DNA of 64,000 nucleotides from JAGNZR01 sp051659505 (GTDB lineage: Bacteria; Fusobacteriota; Fusobacteriia; Fusobacteriales; Fusobacteriaceae). Each line of letters starts with the position of its first letter. The first letter of the stretch is position 1. Positions 51,822-59,904 of this stretch are shown here, piece after piece. Made by a program: the position numbers and the translations under genes. The stretch is from contig JBOFOQ010000055.1 of the NCBI GenBank assembly GCA_051659505.1, positions 10,599 through 74,598 on the forward strand, given 5' to 3'. The notes beneath the pieces were generated by a model. The model did no database searches and was not told the origin of the DNA. It was given only the letters and a program-made list of their open reading frames with translations.

Positions 51822-53564
51822 TTATTTTTTTTCTTTAGCTTTTTCAACTAATGGTTTTCTTCCAGTTCTTTCTTTATCAAAAGCTTCTATAATTGTTTCT
51901 GCTTCTTTAAAAGGAACAGATACAAATGAGAAATTCTCATAAAGTTCAACATTTCTTATTTTATTTTCAGGTACATTAGCTTTTGTGCTTATTGTATCTA
52001 AAAGAGTTTTTAGGGTTGTTCCATCTTTTTTTCCAAGAGCTATAAACAATCTTACTTTTCCTGTATTATCTAAACTTCCTTCATTTGATGTATCTCTTGG
52101 TCCTCTTGAGTCTCTTGAACCTCTCGAGTCGTTTCTATCTCTTGAATCATTTCTATCTCTTGATCCTCTTGAGTCATTTCTGTCTCTTGAATTTCTCGAA
52201 TCATTTCTATCTCTTGAATCTCTATCTCCAATTGCAGAAATCTCTGAATAATTAGTCTCATCTAACTCTTGATCATAAGCATTCTTTAAAAGAGCAGAAA
52301 TTATAATATGAGGTTCTGAATTTAACATTAATTCAGCTGTCATTTTTTCGAAATTTTTAAATTCCCCAGTTTCTATAACTCTTTCTATATCAGAAAATAT
52401 TCTTACTTTTTTCGCTTCGATTACATCTTTTACTCTTGGTAATTTTTCTTTTCTTATTTCTGTTTTAACAGTTTTTTGAATATACATTAATTTTCTATAC
52501 TCAGATGGTGTTATAAATGTTATGGCAGTTCCTTGTTTTCCAGCTCTTCCAGTTCTTCCTATTCTATGAACATAAGATTCTGCTTCTTGAGGGATAGCAA
52601 AGTTAATAACGTGTGATAAATCATTAACATCTATTCCTCTTGCTGCAACGTCAGTTGCTACAAGTACATTAAGTTTCTTAGCTTTAAATCTTTTAAGAGT
52701 TACCTCTCTATGATTTTGACTAATATCTCCGTGAAGACCTTCAGCGTCATAACCTCTATCATTTAATCTTCCTACTAATTCATTAACATCATTCTTTGTT
52801 CTACAAAATACTATTCCATAGAAATCTGTTGCAAGATCCATTATTCTGCAAAGAGCTTCAAATTTGTCTCTATCCTTAACCTCGAAGTATATTTGGTCAG
52901 TTAAGTCAGTGGTTATTTCTCTTGCTTTAACTGCTAAAACTTCATGGTCTCTCATGTGTGCTTTTGCTATTTTAAGAATTACTGCTGGCATTGTTGCAGA
53001 GAAAAATAACATCTTTTTATCTTCATTTGTAGATTTTAAGATTTTTTCTATATCTTCAACAAATCCCATATTTAACATCTCATCTGCTTCATCTAAAACG
53101 AAGAATTTAAGATTATTTATTTTAAGTATCCCTCTATTCATTAAATCCATTACTCTTCCTGGAGTACCAACTACTATTTCCACACCTTTTCTAAGTTGTT
53201 TAATTTGGAATTCCATTGATTGTCCACCATAAACTGGAGTAATTCTTATTTTTCTTCCAAATGATAATGCATGCATCTCTTCAGATACTTGTACTGCTAG
53301 TTCTCTTGTTGGAGTTAATACAATTGCTTGTATATCCTTTGAGTTTTCATCTAATTGCTCTAATATAGGTAAAGAGAACGCAGCTGTCTTTCCTGTTCCT
53401 GTTTGAGCTTGACCTATTATATCTTTTGTCCCTGATAACAATGCTGGAATTGTTAATTCCTGTATTGGACTTGGTTTCTCATACCCTTTTTTTGCTAATG
53501 CCTTTAATGTTTTTTCTGTTAATCCTAAATTTCTAAACTCTACTAATTTTTCTAACTTATCCAT
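51822..53564 (-). CDS. DEAD-box RNA helicase with DbpA-type RNA-binding domain
   Basis: 580 aa. Helicase core: Q motif LGLTEKTLKALAKKGYEKPSPIQ, Walker A AQTGTGKT, DEAD in VLDEADEMLNMGF, SAT in FFSATMPA, and HRIGRTGRAGK. A low-complexity Arg/Asp/Ser stretch (about 435-485) leads to an RRM-like DbpA C-domain (VRLFIALGKKDGTTLKTLLDTI ... ENFSFVSVPFKEAETI). This layout is that of CsdA/DeaD and DbpA relatives acting in ribosome assembly and cold adaptation. ATG with GAGGAAG. A long leader with a hairpin lies upstream. Confidence 0.93.
   Translation of the reverse strand: MDKLEKLVEFRNLGLTEKTLKALAKKGYEKPSPIQELTIPALLSGTKDIIGQAQTGTGKTAAFSLPILEQLDENSKDIQAIVLTPTRELAVQVSEEMHALSFGRKIRITPVYGGQSMEFQIKQLRKGVEIVVGTPGRVMDLMNRGILKINNLKFFVLDEADEMLNMGFVEDIEKILKSTNEDKKMLFFSATMPAVILKIAKAHMRDHEVLAVKAREITTDLTDQIYFEVKDRDKFEALCRIMDLATDFYGIVFCRTKNDVNELVGRLNDRGYDAEGLHGDISQNHREVTLKRFKAKKLNVLVATDVAARGIDVNDLSHVINFAIPQEAESYVHRIGRTGRAGKQGTAITFITPSEYRKLMYIQKTVKTEIRKEKLPRVKDVIEAKKVRIFSDIERVIETGEFKNFEKMTAELMLNSEPHIIISALLKNAYDQELDETNYSEISAIGDRDSRDRNDSRNSRDRNDSRGSRDRNDSRDRNDSRGSRDSRGPRDTSNEGSLDNTGKVRLFIALGKKDGTTLKTLLDTISTKANVPENKIRNVELYENFSFVSVPFKEAETIIEAFDKERTGRKPLVEKAKEKK
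52095..52240 (-). repeat. Coding low-complexity repeat in the helicase linker
   Basis: Imperfect 12-24-base repeats built on the GAT/AGA/TCA codons encode a run of RD, ND and SR units (about seven SRDRND- or SRGSRD-like copies). Likely expands and contracts by slippage. Confidence 0.8.
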
Positions 53565-53626
53565 TCGTCACTTCCTCTTTAATCATAATAAAATATCTAA
53601 TACTACTCGGCCAAATAAATGTAAAA

Positions 53627-53696
53627 TATCTAGTTGGCTTATTATAAAATGACAGAACAGCTGACTAGATAAGTTTTCACATAACATATTATTATA
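53627..53696 (-). promoter_or_regulatory. Helicase-gene promoter and leader hairpin
   Basis: TATAAT (53696-53691) with a weak -35 TACACA 17 bases upstream gives a leader of about 120 bases. In it TATCTAGT (minus: 53671-53664) pairs with ACTAGATA (53634-53627), then a CA/CA internal loop and GCT/AGC. The remaining stretch of this 306-base gap (53697-53791) holds no gene. A leader hairpin suits a cold-regulated helicase, but that is inference. Confidence 0.55.
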
Positions 53697-53791
53697 ACAT
53701 ACTTTTTATAAAATGTGTACTGTTTTTTTTCTTTATTCTTCTAATATTCAAAATCCGAACTTTATATCTTTCATAAATCAAACACTTTTAT

Positions 53792-53826
53792 AAAAAAAAA
53801 TAACTAAAATATATAGTTATTTTTTT
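53792..53826 (-). terminator. Terminator of the flavodoxin gene
   Basis: TAACTA/TAGTTA extended by A/T runs to a 12-bp stem, loop of seven, ending in a T-run on the minus strand. Confidence 0.82.
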
Positions 53827-53870
53827 CTTACAAATATAAAATTACATTAGAATAATTTTTTTATTTTAAA

Positions 53871-54374
53871 TTATAAAAAAAGTTTTTTTATTTCATTTAT
53901 CCAATTTGCTATTCTTAAAGGAGTCTCATCTGCTTGATTTTCTTCATCTAGGGCTAACCCTACAAATTTTCCATCTATGGTTGCTTCTGTTTCTTGATAA
54001 GAATATCCTGTAGTAGGTGTAAATCCTACAACATTAGCCCCTCTTTCAGTAACAGCATCATAAAGAACTCTCATAGCTCCCACATATGTTTCTCCAAACG
54101 CAAGTTGGTTCCCTAATCCTACTATACCTACATTTTTCCCTTTAAAATCCACCGCTTTTAATTCTGGAAGTATATCTTCCCAGTCTTCTTGTAGTTCTCC
54201 CACTCCGTAAGATGGTGAAACTAGTATAATATTTTTAAACTCCTCTATTTTTCCTAACCCATCAGCTACATTTTTTACCTCATAAGCATCTTTTTTTAGA
54301 TTAAACTCTATCTCTTCAACAATATATATTGTTTTTCCAGTTGTAGTTCCATAATATATTCCAATTTTCTCCAC
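53871..54374 (-). CDS. Flavodoxin
   Basis: FMN electron carrier for low-potential reactions. 167 aa, long-chain type. FMN phosphate loop YGTTTGKT (about 8-15), the Trp-bearing loop SPSYGVGELQEDWEDILPEL, and the Tyr loop GLGNQLAFGETYVGAM. GTG start at 54374, nine bases after AGGAG. Monocistronic, promoter 54455-54483. May serve radical SAM enzymes or substitute for ferredoxin when iron is short. Confidence 0.95.
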   Translation of the reverse strand: MEKIGIYYGTTTGKTIYIVEEIEFNLKKDAYEVKNVADGLGKIEEFKNIILVSPSYGVGELQEDWEDILPELKAVDFKGKNVGIVGLGNQLAFGETYVGAMRVLYDAVTERGANVVGFTPTTGYSYQETEATIDGKFVGLALDEENQADETPLRIANWINEIKKLFL

Positions 54375-54454
54375 TTTCTTTTTCTCCTTTTTTTATTTTT
54401 ATGTTATAACTTTAAGTTAGTTCTTCTTTAAAATCCTTTACTTTATCTAGAGTA

Positions 54455-54483
54455 ATTGTATTCTTATTTCATTTTTTATGCAA
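54455..54483 (-). promoter_or_regulatory. Promoter of the flavodoxin gene
   Basis: TTGCAT (54483-54478), 17 bases, TACAAT (54460-54455). Leader of about 75 bases. Confidence 0.5.
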
Positions 54484-54500
54484 GGTTTTTATTCTATTTC

Positions 54501-54529
54501 TTGATTTTTTTCATTTTACCCCCTATACT
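54501..54529 (+). promoter_or_regulatory. Promoter of the 103-aa gene
   Basis: TTGATT (54501-54506), 17 bases, TATACT (54524-54529), about 35 bases before the ATG at 54570. Confidence 0.65.
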
Positions 54530-54569
54530 ATTATTGAGATATTAAGTTTTAAAGGAGATAATAATAGTT

Positions 54570-54881
54570 ATGGTTAATAGAATACAAGCACTAGGTCAAT
54601 TTTTAATTTTAAAAAAGGGTAAGAACTTTGATTTTAAGCAGATTAAAATGGATTCTTTTTTTAAAGGTGTTCTTTTTTTAGTTGGAACAGAATATTTTGT
54701 TGTTTCTGATAAAGAATCAGAGATTTTAGAAACAGTATTTAAAATGTCAACAACTCGTTTTTGTGATTACCCTGCTAAATTTGCAAAAAAATACACTCAT
54801 ATGAGATTTGTTAAAGCTAATCAAAAGCAATCAGAAACATTAAATTTAAAAGGTAAAAAATACTATATAGTGACTTTGTAA
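54570..54881 (+). CDS. Hypothetical protein, 103 aa
   Basis: Not recognised. A basic, soluble protein with a compact look: RIQALGQFLILKKGK, FFKGVLFLVGTEYFVVSDKESEILETVFKMS, a single Cys in TRFCDYPAKFAKKYTHMRFV and a strand end KKYYIVTL. No signal peptide or membrane helix. Own promoter, RBS AAAGGAG, and a very strong terminator mark it as a real independent gene. Divergent from flavodoxin. Confidence 0.7.
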   Translation: MVNRIQALGQFLILKKGKNFDFKQIKMDSFFKGVLFLVGTEYFVVSDKESEILETVFKMSTTRFCDYPAKFAKKYTHMRFVKANQKQSETLNLKGKKYYIVTL

Positions 54882-54887
54882 TTTTCT

Positions 54888-54941
54888 AGTTATACTAAAA
54901 AAGAGAAAGGATAAAAACCCTTTCTCTTTTTTAGTATAACT
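54888..54941. terminator. Long perfect bidirectional terminator
   Basis: 23 perfect base pairs (54888-54910 with 54919-54941) with an 8-base loop, the longest stem in the window. Serves the 103-aa gene and the PEBP gene. Confidence 0.95.
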
Positions 54942-54999
54942 ATGAATTATTTTCTTACTAATTAATATACTTAACTTTTATAACTTAATTTCTAAATTA

Positions 55000-55551
55000 T
55001 TATTTCTTATAACTTCCTTTAAGTGTTGTTTCTCCCAGTATATTTCCTTCCATTTCTTTATATAGTTCATTTAAGAAAAAACCTTTTTTTAGATTTAATT
55101 CTTTCGATAAAGCATATATTCGAACTGTATAAGTATGATCCATATCTGGTGGAGCTGGTCCTCCAAAATGTGAAGCTGTTGCTTTATCTAAATTTCCTAA
55201 AGGTGATAACCAACTATTAGCTCCTTGAACTAACTTTTCATCATGATGACTTGCATTTTCCTTTAAAGAAGCATATGTTCCAGGTATTATAGTTACCCAG
55301 TGAATCCAACTAAAACCTACAACTGGAATTGCGTCGTAGTCCTCCATAACCAGAGCATAGCTTTTAGTTCCCTTGGGAGCGTCTTTCCACTGAAAAGGAA
55401 TAGAAAACGAAGGCATTCCCTCTATAAAATCTTTTCCATGTTTTCCATATTTATCCTTAAAATATCCATTTTCTATACCTTCACTAGTTAGTGTAAAAGC
55501 TGAAGCTAATAAACTTACTGTACTCATAAATATCACCATCCATTTTTTCAT
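55000..55551 (-). CDS. Exported PEBP (YbhB/YbcL Raf-kinase-inhibitor-like) protein
   Basis: 183 aa with a signal peptide (cleavage after LLASA). PEBP fold signatures: FSIPFQWKDAPKGTKSYALVMEDYDAI with the ligand-site strand, GFSWIHWVTIIPG, GPAPPDMDHTYTVRIYAL with the GPxPP-type loop and H residues. Bacterial relatives have unknown roles. Periplasmic location inferred from the signal. RBS AAGGAGG, monocistronic. Confidence 0.9.
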   Translation of the reverse strand: MKKWMVIFMSTVSLLASAFTLTSEGIENGYFKDKYGKHGKDFIEGMPSFSIPFQWKDAPKGTKSYALVMEDYDAIPVVGFSWIHWVTIIPGTYASLKENASHHDEKLVQGANSWLSPLGNLDKATASHFGGPAPPDMDHTYTVRIYALSKELNLKKGFFLNELYKEMEGNILGETTLKGSYKK

Positions 55552-55682
55552 TTTTTCCTCCTTAAATTAATTTTAAGTTGTTCTTAATAAAAAAATGATA
55601 TCATAAATTTTTTTCAATGTAAATAACACACATTTTTATAAGTATCAATTTATTAGTCTCTAGTAAAAAGTATATACATCTT

Positions 55683-56784
55683 CTAAAGTTTCTTACTAAA
55701 TCTTAACATACTATTTATAAATATATCTATATCTCCGTCCATTACTGCTTTTATATTTCCACTTTCTGTAGAAGTTCTGTGGTCTTTAACAAGGGTATAA
55801 GGTTGAAAAACATAAGACCTTATCTGATTACCCCAACCTATTTCTGATTGTTCACCTTGTATTTTTTTCATCTCTTCTTCTTGTTTTTTTATTTCAACTT
55901 CTATTAACTTAGATTTTAATAATTTCATAGCTGTTTCTCTATTTGCAATTTGAGACCTTTCTTTTTGACACGTTACTACTATTCCACTTGGAAGATGAGT
56001 CATTCTTACAGCTGAATCTGTTGTATTAACATGTTGTCCCCCTGCTCCACCTGACCTATAAACATCTACTTTTATATCATTTGTGTCTAAATTTATATCT
56101 ATACTTTCGTCTACTTCAGGTAAAACATCAATAGATGCAAAAGAAGTATGTCTTTTTTTAGCTGAATCAAAAGGTGATATTCTAACTAATCTGTGTACAC
56201 CTTTTTCATTTTTCAAATATCCATAGGCTCTTGGACCTTCCACTAAAAATGTAACTGATTTTATTCCAACTGTGTCACCAGACATAATATCTAATTCAGT
56301 TACTTTATTTTTTTTCACACCACTCCATCTAAGATGCATTCTATAAAGCATTTCTGCCCAGTCGCAAGACTCCGTTCCTCCTGCTCCTGCATGAATAGTC
56401 ACAATTGCATTATTAAAATCATACTCTCCATCTAGTAAAAGTTGAGTATCAAAATTATCTATATTCTCTACTAATTTTACATAACTACTTTCTAACTCAT
56501 TAGCAGAATCTTCATCTCCAGCTTCAGTAAACTCTATTAATAATTCTACATCATGATAGTCGTTCTCTATTTTTTTATATGTATTTACCCATTCCTTTAA
56601 TTCATTAGCTTCTTTTATTAATTTTTGACTTCTTTTTTTATCGTTCCAGAACCCATCTACAAATGATAGTTTCTCAACGTCATCTATTCTTTCTATTTTT
56701 TTTTCTAGGTCAAAGAGACCCCTTAATTTCTTTTAATTTGTTTGAAATATCTAAAAACTCCCTTTTTATTTCTAATATATCCAT
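55683..56784 (-). CDS. prfB: Peptide chain release factor 2 with programmed +1 frameshift
   Basis: Releases peptides at UGA and UAA. The gene starts at ATG 56784 (AGGAG eight bases before). After 24 codons there is an in-frame TGA (56712-56710); slipping +1 at CTT TGA C gives a 366-aa RF2 (about 365 in Escherichia coli). Beyond the shift: DLEKKIERIDDVEK, WNDKKRSQKLIKEANEL, the UGA-reading SPF in RISPFDSAKKRHTSF and the catalytic GGQ in RSGGAGGQHVNTTDSAVR. Last of the hemZ-to-prfB run. Confidence 0.96.
56710..56724 (-). promoter_or_regulatory. prfB: prfB frameshift signal
   Basis: AAGGGG TCT CTT TGA C on the coding strand: internal Shine-Dalgarno three bases before the CUU slip codon and a UGA in poor context, the same spacing as in Escherichia coli. 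Low RF2 lets the ribosome slip, making more RF2. Confidence 0.95.
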
Positions 56785-56804
56785 ATTTCACACTCCTAAA
56801 CAAT

Positions 56805-57257
56805 CTATATTTTTAACCCTAATTTTAATTTAGCAATATTTATTTTATTATATAAAAGTCCATTAATTTCTACATTAGGACCTAAATTACATTCTCCAAA
56901 ACATCTTTTTTCTAAAAGTTTAAATTTACCATCTAAGGATATCCCTTCTTTATTAAAAGGAATAATTTCTTTTAATTCTTCTATTATTTTTTCTGTTCTT
57001 TCTTTACAATTTCTTCCGTTACAGTAAACTATTTCTGTTAATTTATAATATTTTTTTTTCTGATACTTAGGATAAAAATTTATTGTATTTTTTATCGTCA
57101 AGTCCCATATTCCAGTTTTTTCAGCCATTATTTTTATAGCTTCATCAGTTATCTCACCTTGCTCTTCTAGTATAAAATTCAATATTGGAATTTCATTTCT
57201 TTTATCTGATTGTTCTGAGATAAATTCATCTAATTTTTCTAAAAACTCTCTCTCCAT
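56805..57257 (-). CDS. NuoE-like thioredoxin-fold [2Fe-2S] protein
   Basis: 150 aa from the ATG at 57257 (GGAGAG RBS, which includes the acpS stop). Helical N-terminus, then the thioredoxin-like ferredoxin domain with four Cys in the family order: YCNGRNC (CX4C, about 80) and RCFGEC (CX3C, about 120), ending LGPNVEINGLLYNKI. NuoE/HydC-type subunit that passes electrons from NADH; no partner NuoF-like gene is in the window, so it must come from elsewhere or be an orphan. Short gap to prfB. Confidence 0.83.
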   Translation of the reverse strand: MEREFLEKLDEFISEQSDKRNEIPILNFILEEQGEITDEAIKIMAEKTGIWDLTIKNTINFYPKYQKKKYYKLTEIVYCNGRNCKERTEKIIEELKEIIPFNKEGISLDGKFKLLEKRCFGECNLGPNVEINGLLYNKINIAKLKLGLKI

Positions 57258-57259
57258 TT

Positions 57260-57628
57260 TCACTCTCCTAATTTTACCAATATAGCCACAGCTGTAGCAT
57301 ATTCTTTACAGTGAGAAATTGAAACATTAATCTCAAAGTTCAAGTATTTTTCCTCTAGTTTATTCTTTAGAAAAACTATAGGCTTTCCTAAGTTATCATT
57401 TAATATCTCTATATCTGTTAAATTAAAATCTCTAACTCCAGTTCCAAAAGCTTTAGCTATTGCTTCTTTAGCAGAAAATTTTCCCGCATAAGTTTCTACT
57501 TTATTCCCTTTTTCACCAATTGAAATAATCTCATTTTCAGTATATACTTTTTCTAAAAATTTTATATTTTTTATAGCTTTTTCTATTCTTGATATTTCTA
57601 CAATATCAGTTCCCAATCCATAAATCAT
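57260..57628 (-). CDS. acpS: Holo-[acyl-carrier-protein] synthase
   Basis: Attaches phosphopantetheine to ACP. 122 aa. N-terminal GLGTDIVEISRIEKAI with the metal-binding Asp, GKFSAKEAIAKAFGTG with Glu/Lys of the active site, and ISHCKEYATAVAIL. ATG with GAGG. Fourteen bases after tatD; stop three bases before the next ATG. Confidence 0.94.
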   Translation of the reverse strand: MIYGLGTDIVEISRIEKAIKNIKFLEKVYTENEIISIGEKGNKVETYAGKFSAKEAIAKAFGTGVRDFNLTDIEILNDNLGKPIVFLKNKLEEKYLNFEINVSISHCKEYATAVAILVKLGE

Positions 57629-57641
57629 ATATTCCTCACCT

Positions 57642-58406
57642 TTATTTTAAGATTTTGTATATCTTTTTTGCATTTTCAGTTGTTATTTTCAGCACTTCCT
57701 CTTCTGATATTTCCTTTATTTCCGCTATTTTTCTCACTACATACTGAACATACTCTGGAATATTCCTTTTCCCTCTAAAAGGTTCAGGAGTTAGATAAGG
57801 AGCATCTGTTTCTATTACTAATTTTGATAAAGGTATTTTTTTTACTACTTCTACCATTTTTTTTGAATTTTTAAAAGTCAAAACTCCACCAATTCCAAAA
57901 TAATAATTCCCCATAACTTCAAGAGCTGACTCATAAGACCCTGGATAGCAATGTAGAATTCCATATATCTCTGGAAATTCTTTTAATATTTCAATAGTAT
58001 CTTCTGTAGCTTCTCTCGTATGGATTACCACTGGTTTATTTAGTTCTTTAGCTAGATTCATTTGTTTTCTAAACCAATATTTTTGTATTTCTTTAGGTTT
58101 CGTTAACCAGTGATAGTCTAAGCCAATTTCTCCAATAGCCACTACTTTTTCCTCTTTTCCAAGCTCTAAGAGATTTTTATACAATTCCTCACTAAATTCA
58201 TCTTCTATATCTGTTGGATGAACACCTACTGTGGCATAAATATTTGAGTATTCTTTAGAATAATCTATTCCAATTTTTGAGCTTTCTAAATCACAACCAA
58301 TATTTACTACAAAATCCATTTTTCTCTCTATTTCTTTTAATACTTCCAATCTATCTTCATCATATTGGTAAGAATTTATATGACAATGAGTATCTACATA
58401 CTTCAT
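57642..58406 (-). CDS. TatD-family metal-dependent hydrolase
   Basis: 254 aa from ATG 58406 (GGTGG RBS; GTG at 58415 overlaps it). TatD/YcfH family with metal-site motifs DTHCHI, GEIGLDYHW, VIHTREA, LHCYPGS and ETDAPYLTPEPFRGKRN. Members are 3'-5' exonucleases or D-Tyr-tRNA-type hydrolases on DNA/RNA ends. Between hslO and acpS in one unit. Confidence 0.92.
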   Translation of the reverse strand: MKYVDTHCHINSYQYDEDRLEVLKEIERKMDFVVNIGCDLESSKIGIDYSKEYSNIYATVGVHPTDIEDEFSEELYKNLLELGKEEKVVAIGEIGLDYHWLTKPKEIQKYWFRKQMNLAKELNKPVVIHTREATEDTIEILKEFPEIYGILHCYPGSYESALEVMGNYYFGIGGVLTFKNSKKMVEVVKKIPLSKLVIETDAPYLTPEPFRGKRNIPEYVQYVVRKIAEIKEISEEEVLKITTENAKKIYKILK

Positions 58407-58435
58407 ATTTACCACCTTAAATTTTATTTAATTTT

Positions 58436-59317
58436 TTATTTAAAATCATCTTTAAAATCTATTTTTTCAAAAGAATAGTTTTTTCCACAAAAATGACACT
58501 CTACATTTACAAGTCCTTTCTCCGCTATAATATCATCTATCTCTTTTTCTCCTATTGCTATTACACCGTCATGCATTTTTTCTCTACTACAATTACATGC
58601 ATAGGTTATTTTTTTCTCTTCTAATATTTTGTATGGTTCTATATTTTTTTCTCCAGATTCATCATCTATATCTTCATAAATAAGATTTATTATTCTTTCT
58701 AATTCCATTCCTCCACGACGTAGTTCTGTAAAACTTTTCATAATGGAAATTTTATTTTCTAACTTCTTAATGAAATCTTCATTTGCATTAGGTAATATTT
58801 GAATCATATATCCACCAGCATAAGCTATATTCCCCTCTTTATCAAAACTTACTCCTAATGAAATTACAGTTGGTATTTGCTCTGAAGTATAATAGTAATA
58901 TGCGATATCTTGTGCAATATCCCCACTATTCATTTCTGATACTCCTATATAGGGTTTTTTAAGTCCCATATCTTTTATAACTCTCAAAACTCCTTTTCCT
59001 ATAAATGTTGAAATAGTACTCTCTCTTTCTGCTGAAAGTGTCGCTCCAGGATTTTCTAAATACCCCTTTATATTCCCTTTAGAATTTACAGTTAATAGCA
59101 TCTGACCTAGCAAACCATCAGTTTCTGTTCTCAAAGATAATATATCCTCACCTTTTAAAGTTGCTCCCATTAAGACTCCAGCTGTTAAGAATCTTCCAAA
59201 ACCTGCTACTGCTCCTGGTGTACAACTATGAATTTCAGATGATTTTTTTACTATTTCTGTTGTGTCCGCTATTATAAATCTAGCATTTTCACTAATTCCT
59301 CTTATTATTCTATCCAT
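58436..59317 (-). CDS. hslO: Redox-regulated chaperone Hsp33
   Basis: Holdase that activates on oxidation. 293 aa. N-terminal domain RIIRGISENARFIIADTTEIVKK, Gly-rich GAVAGFGRFLTAGVLMG, and the C-terminal zinc/redox switch CNCSREK ... CHFCGKNY (CXC plus CXXC). ATG preceded by AGGAG. Useful for oxygen tolerance in an anaerobe. Confidence 0.95.
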   Translation of the reverse strand: MDRIIRGISENARFIIADTTEIVKKSSEIHSCTPGAVAGFGRFLTAGVLMGATLKGEDILSLRTETDGLLGQMLLTVNSKGNIKGYLENPGATLSAERESTISTFIGKGVLRVIKDMGLKKPYIGVSEMNSGDIAQDIAYYYYTSEQIPTVISLGVSFDKEGNIAYAGGYMIQILPNANEDFIKKLENKISIMKSFTELRRGGMELERIINLIYEDIDDESGEKNIEPYKILEEKKITYACNCSREKMHDGVIAIGEKEIDDIIAEKGLVNVECHFCGKNYSFEKIDFKDDFK

Positions 59318-59349
59318 TTTATTTTCTCCTCTATTACATAATAATTTTT

Positions 59350-59862
59350 TTAATAATCTATTTGATCTTTAAATATGTCATATCTCTTCTTAGATAAAAC
59401 TTCCATTAAATCTAAATTACTAAAGAATTTATTATTTTTCTCTTTAAATATTTTTATATTTTTTATTTCTTCTTTAGTCATGCCATAATATTTCAGTGTT
59501 TTGTCATCTGCTGTGTTAAGCTTCAGATTTTTCTTATTTATTTTTTCTTTTATTTTAAAATTTTTTCTTAATTTTTCATATGTCTTTTCTCCAATTCCTG
59601 AAATTCTTTTAAGTTCACTTATATCTAAAAAACCACCAGTTATATTTTTATATTCTTCTATTTTATTAGTGTAGGTTTTTGAAATCCCAAGAGCTAACAT
59701 CTTCTCTTTAGAAGTCTCATTTATTTCTATTCTAATATCTTGTGATTCCTTAGTATTTATTCCAAAATTAAATTTTCCTATCTCCTCTTTTTTTTCAGAA
59801 CTAAATGAAAAAGAAAATAAAAACAAAAACAATACTGCATACAATATAGTAATATGTTTCAT
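59350..59862 (-). CDS. Exported ComEA-like helix-hairpin-helix protein
   Basis: 170 aa. Signal peptide (MKHITILYAVLFLFLFSFSFS), Lys/Glu-rich spacer, then HhH units: SGIGEKTYEKLRKNFKI (clear GIG hairpin, about 90) and a second degenerate one KYYGMTKEEIKNIKIF. ComEA relatives bind incoming DNA in competence; no ComEC is nearby. RBS AGGAG. Downstream of hemZ, upstream of hslO. Confidence 0.82.
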   Translation of the reverse strand: MKHITILYAVLFLFLFSFSFSSEKKEEIGKFNFGINTKESQDIRIEINETSKEKMLALGISKTYTNKIEEYKNITGGFLDISELKRISGIGEKTYEKLRKNFKIKEKINKKNLKLNTADDKTLKYYGMTKEEIKNIKIFKEKNNKFFSNLDLMEVLSKKRYDIFKDQIDY

Positions 59863-59904
59863 AAACTCCTCTTTAATCTTTTAAAATAATATTATTATAA
59901 ATAA

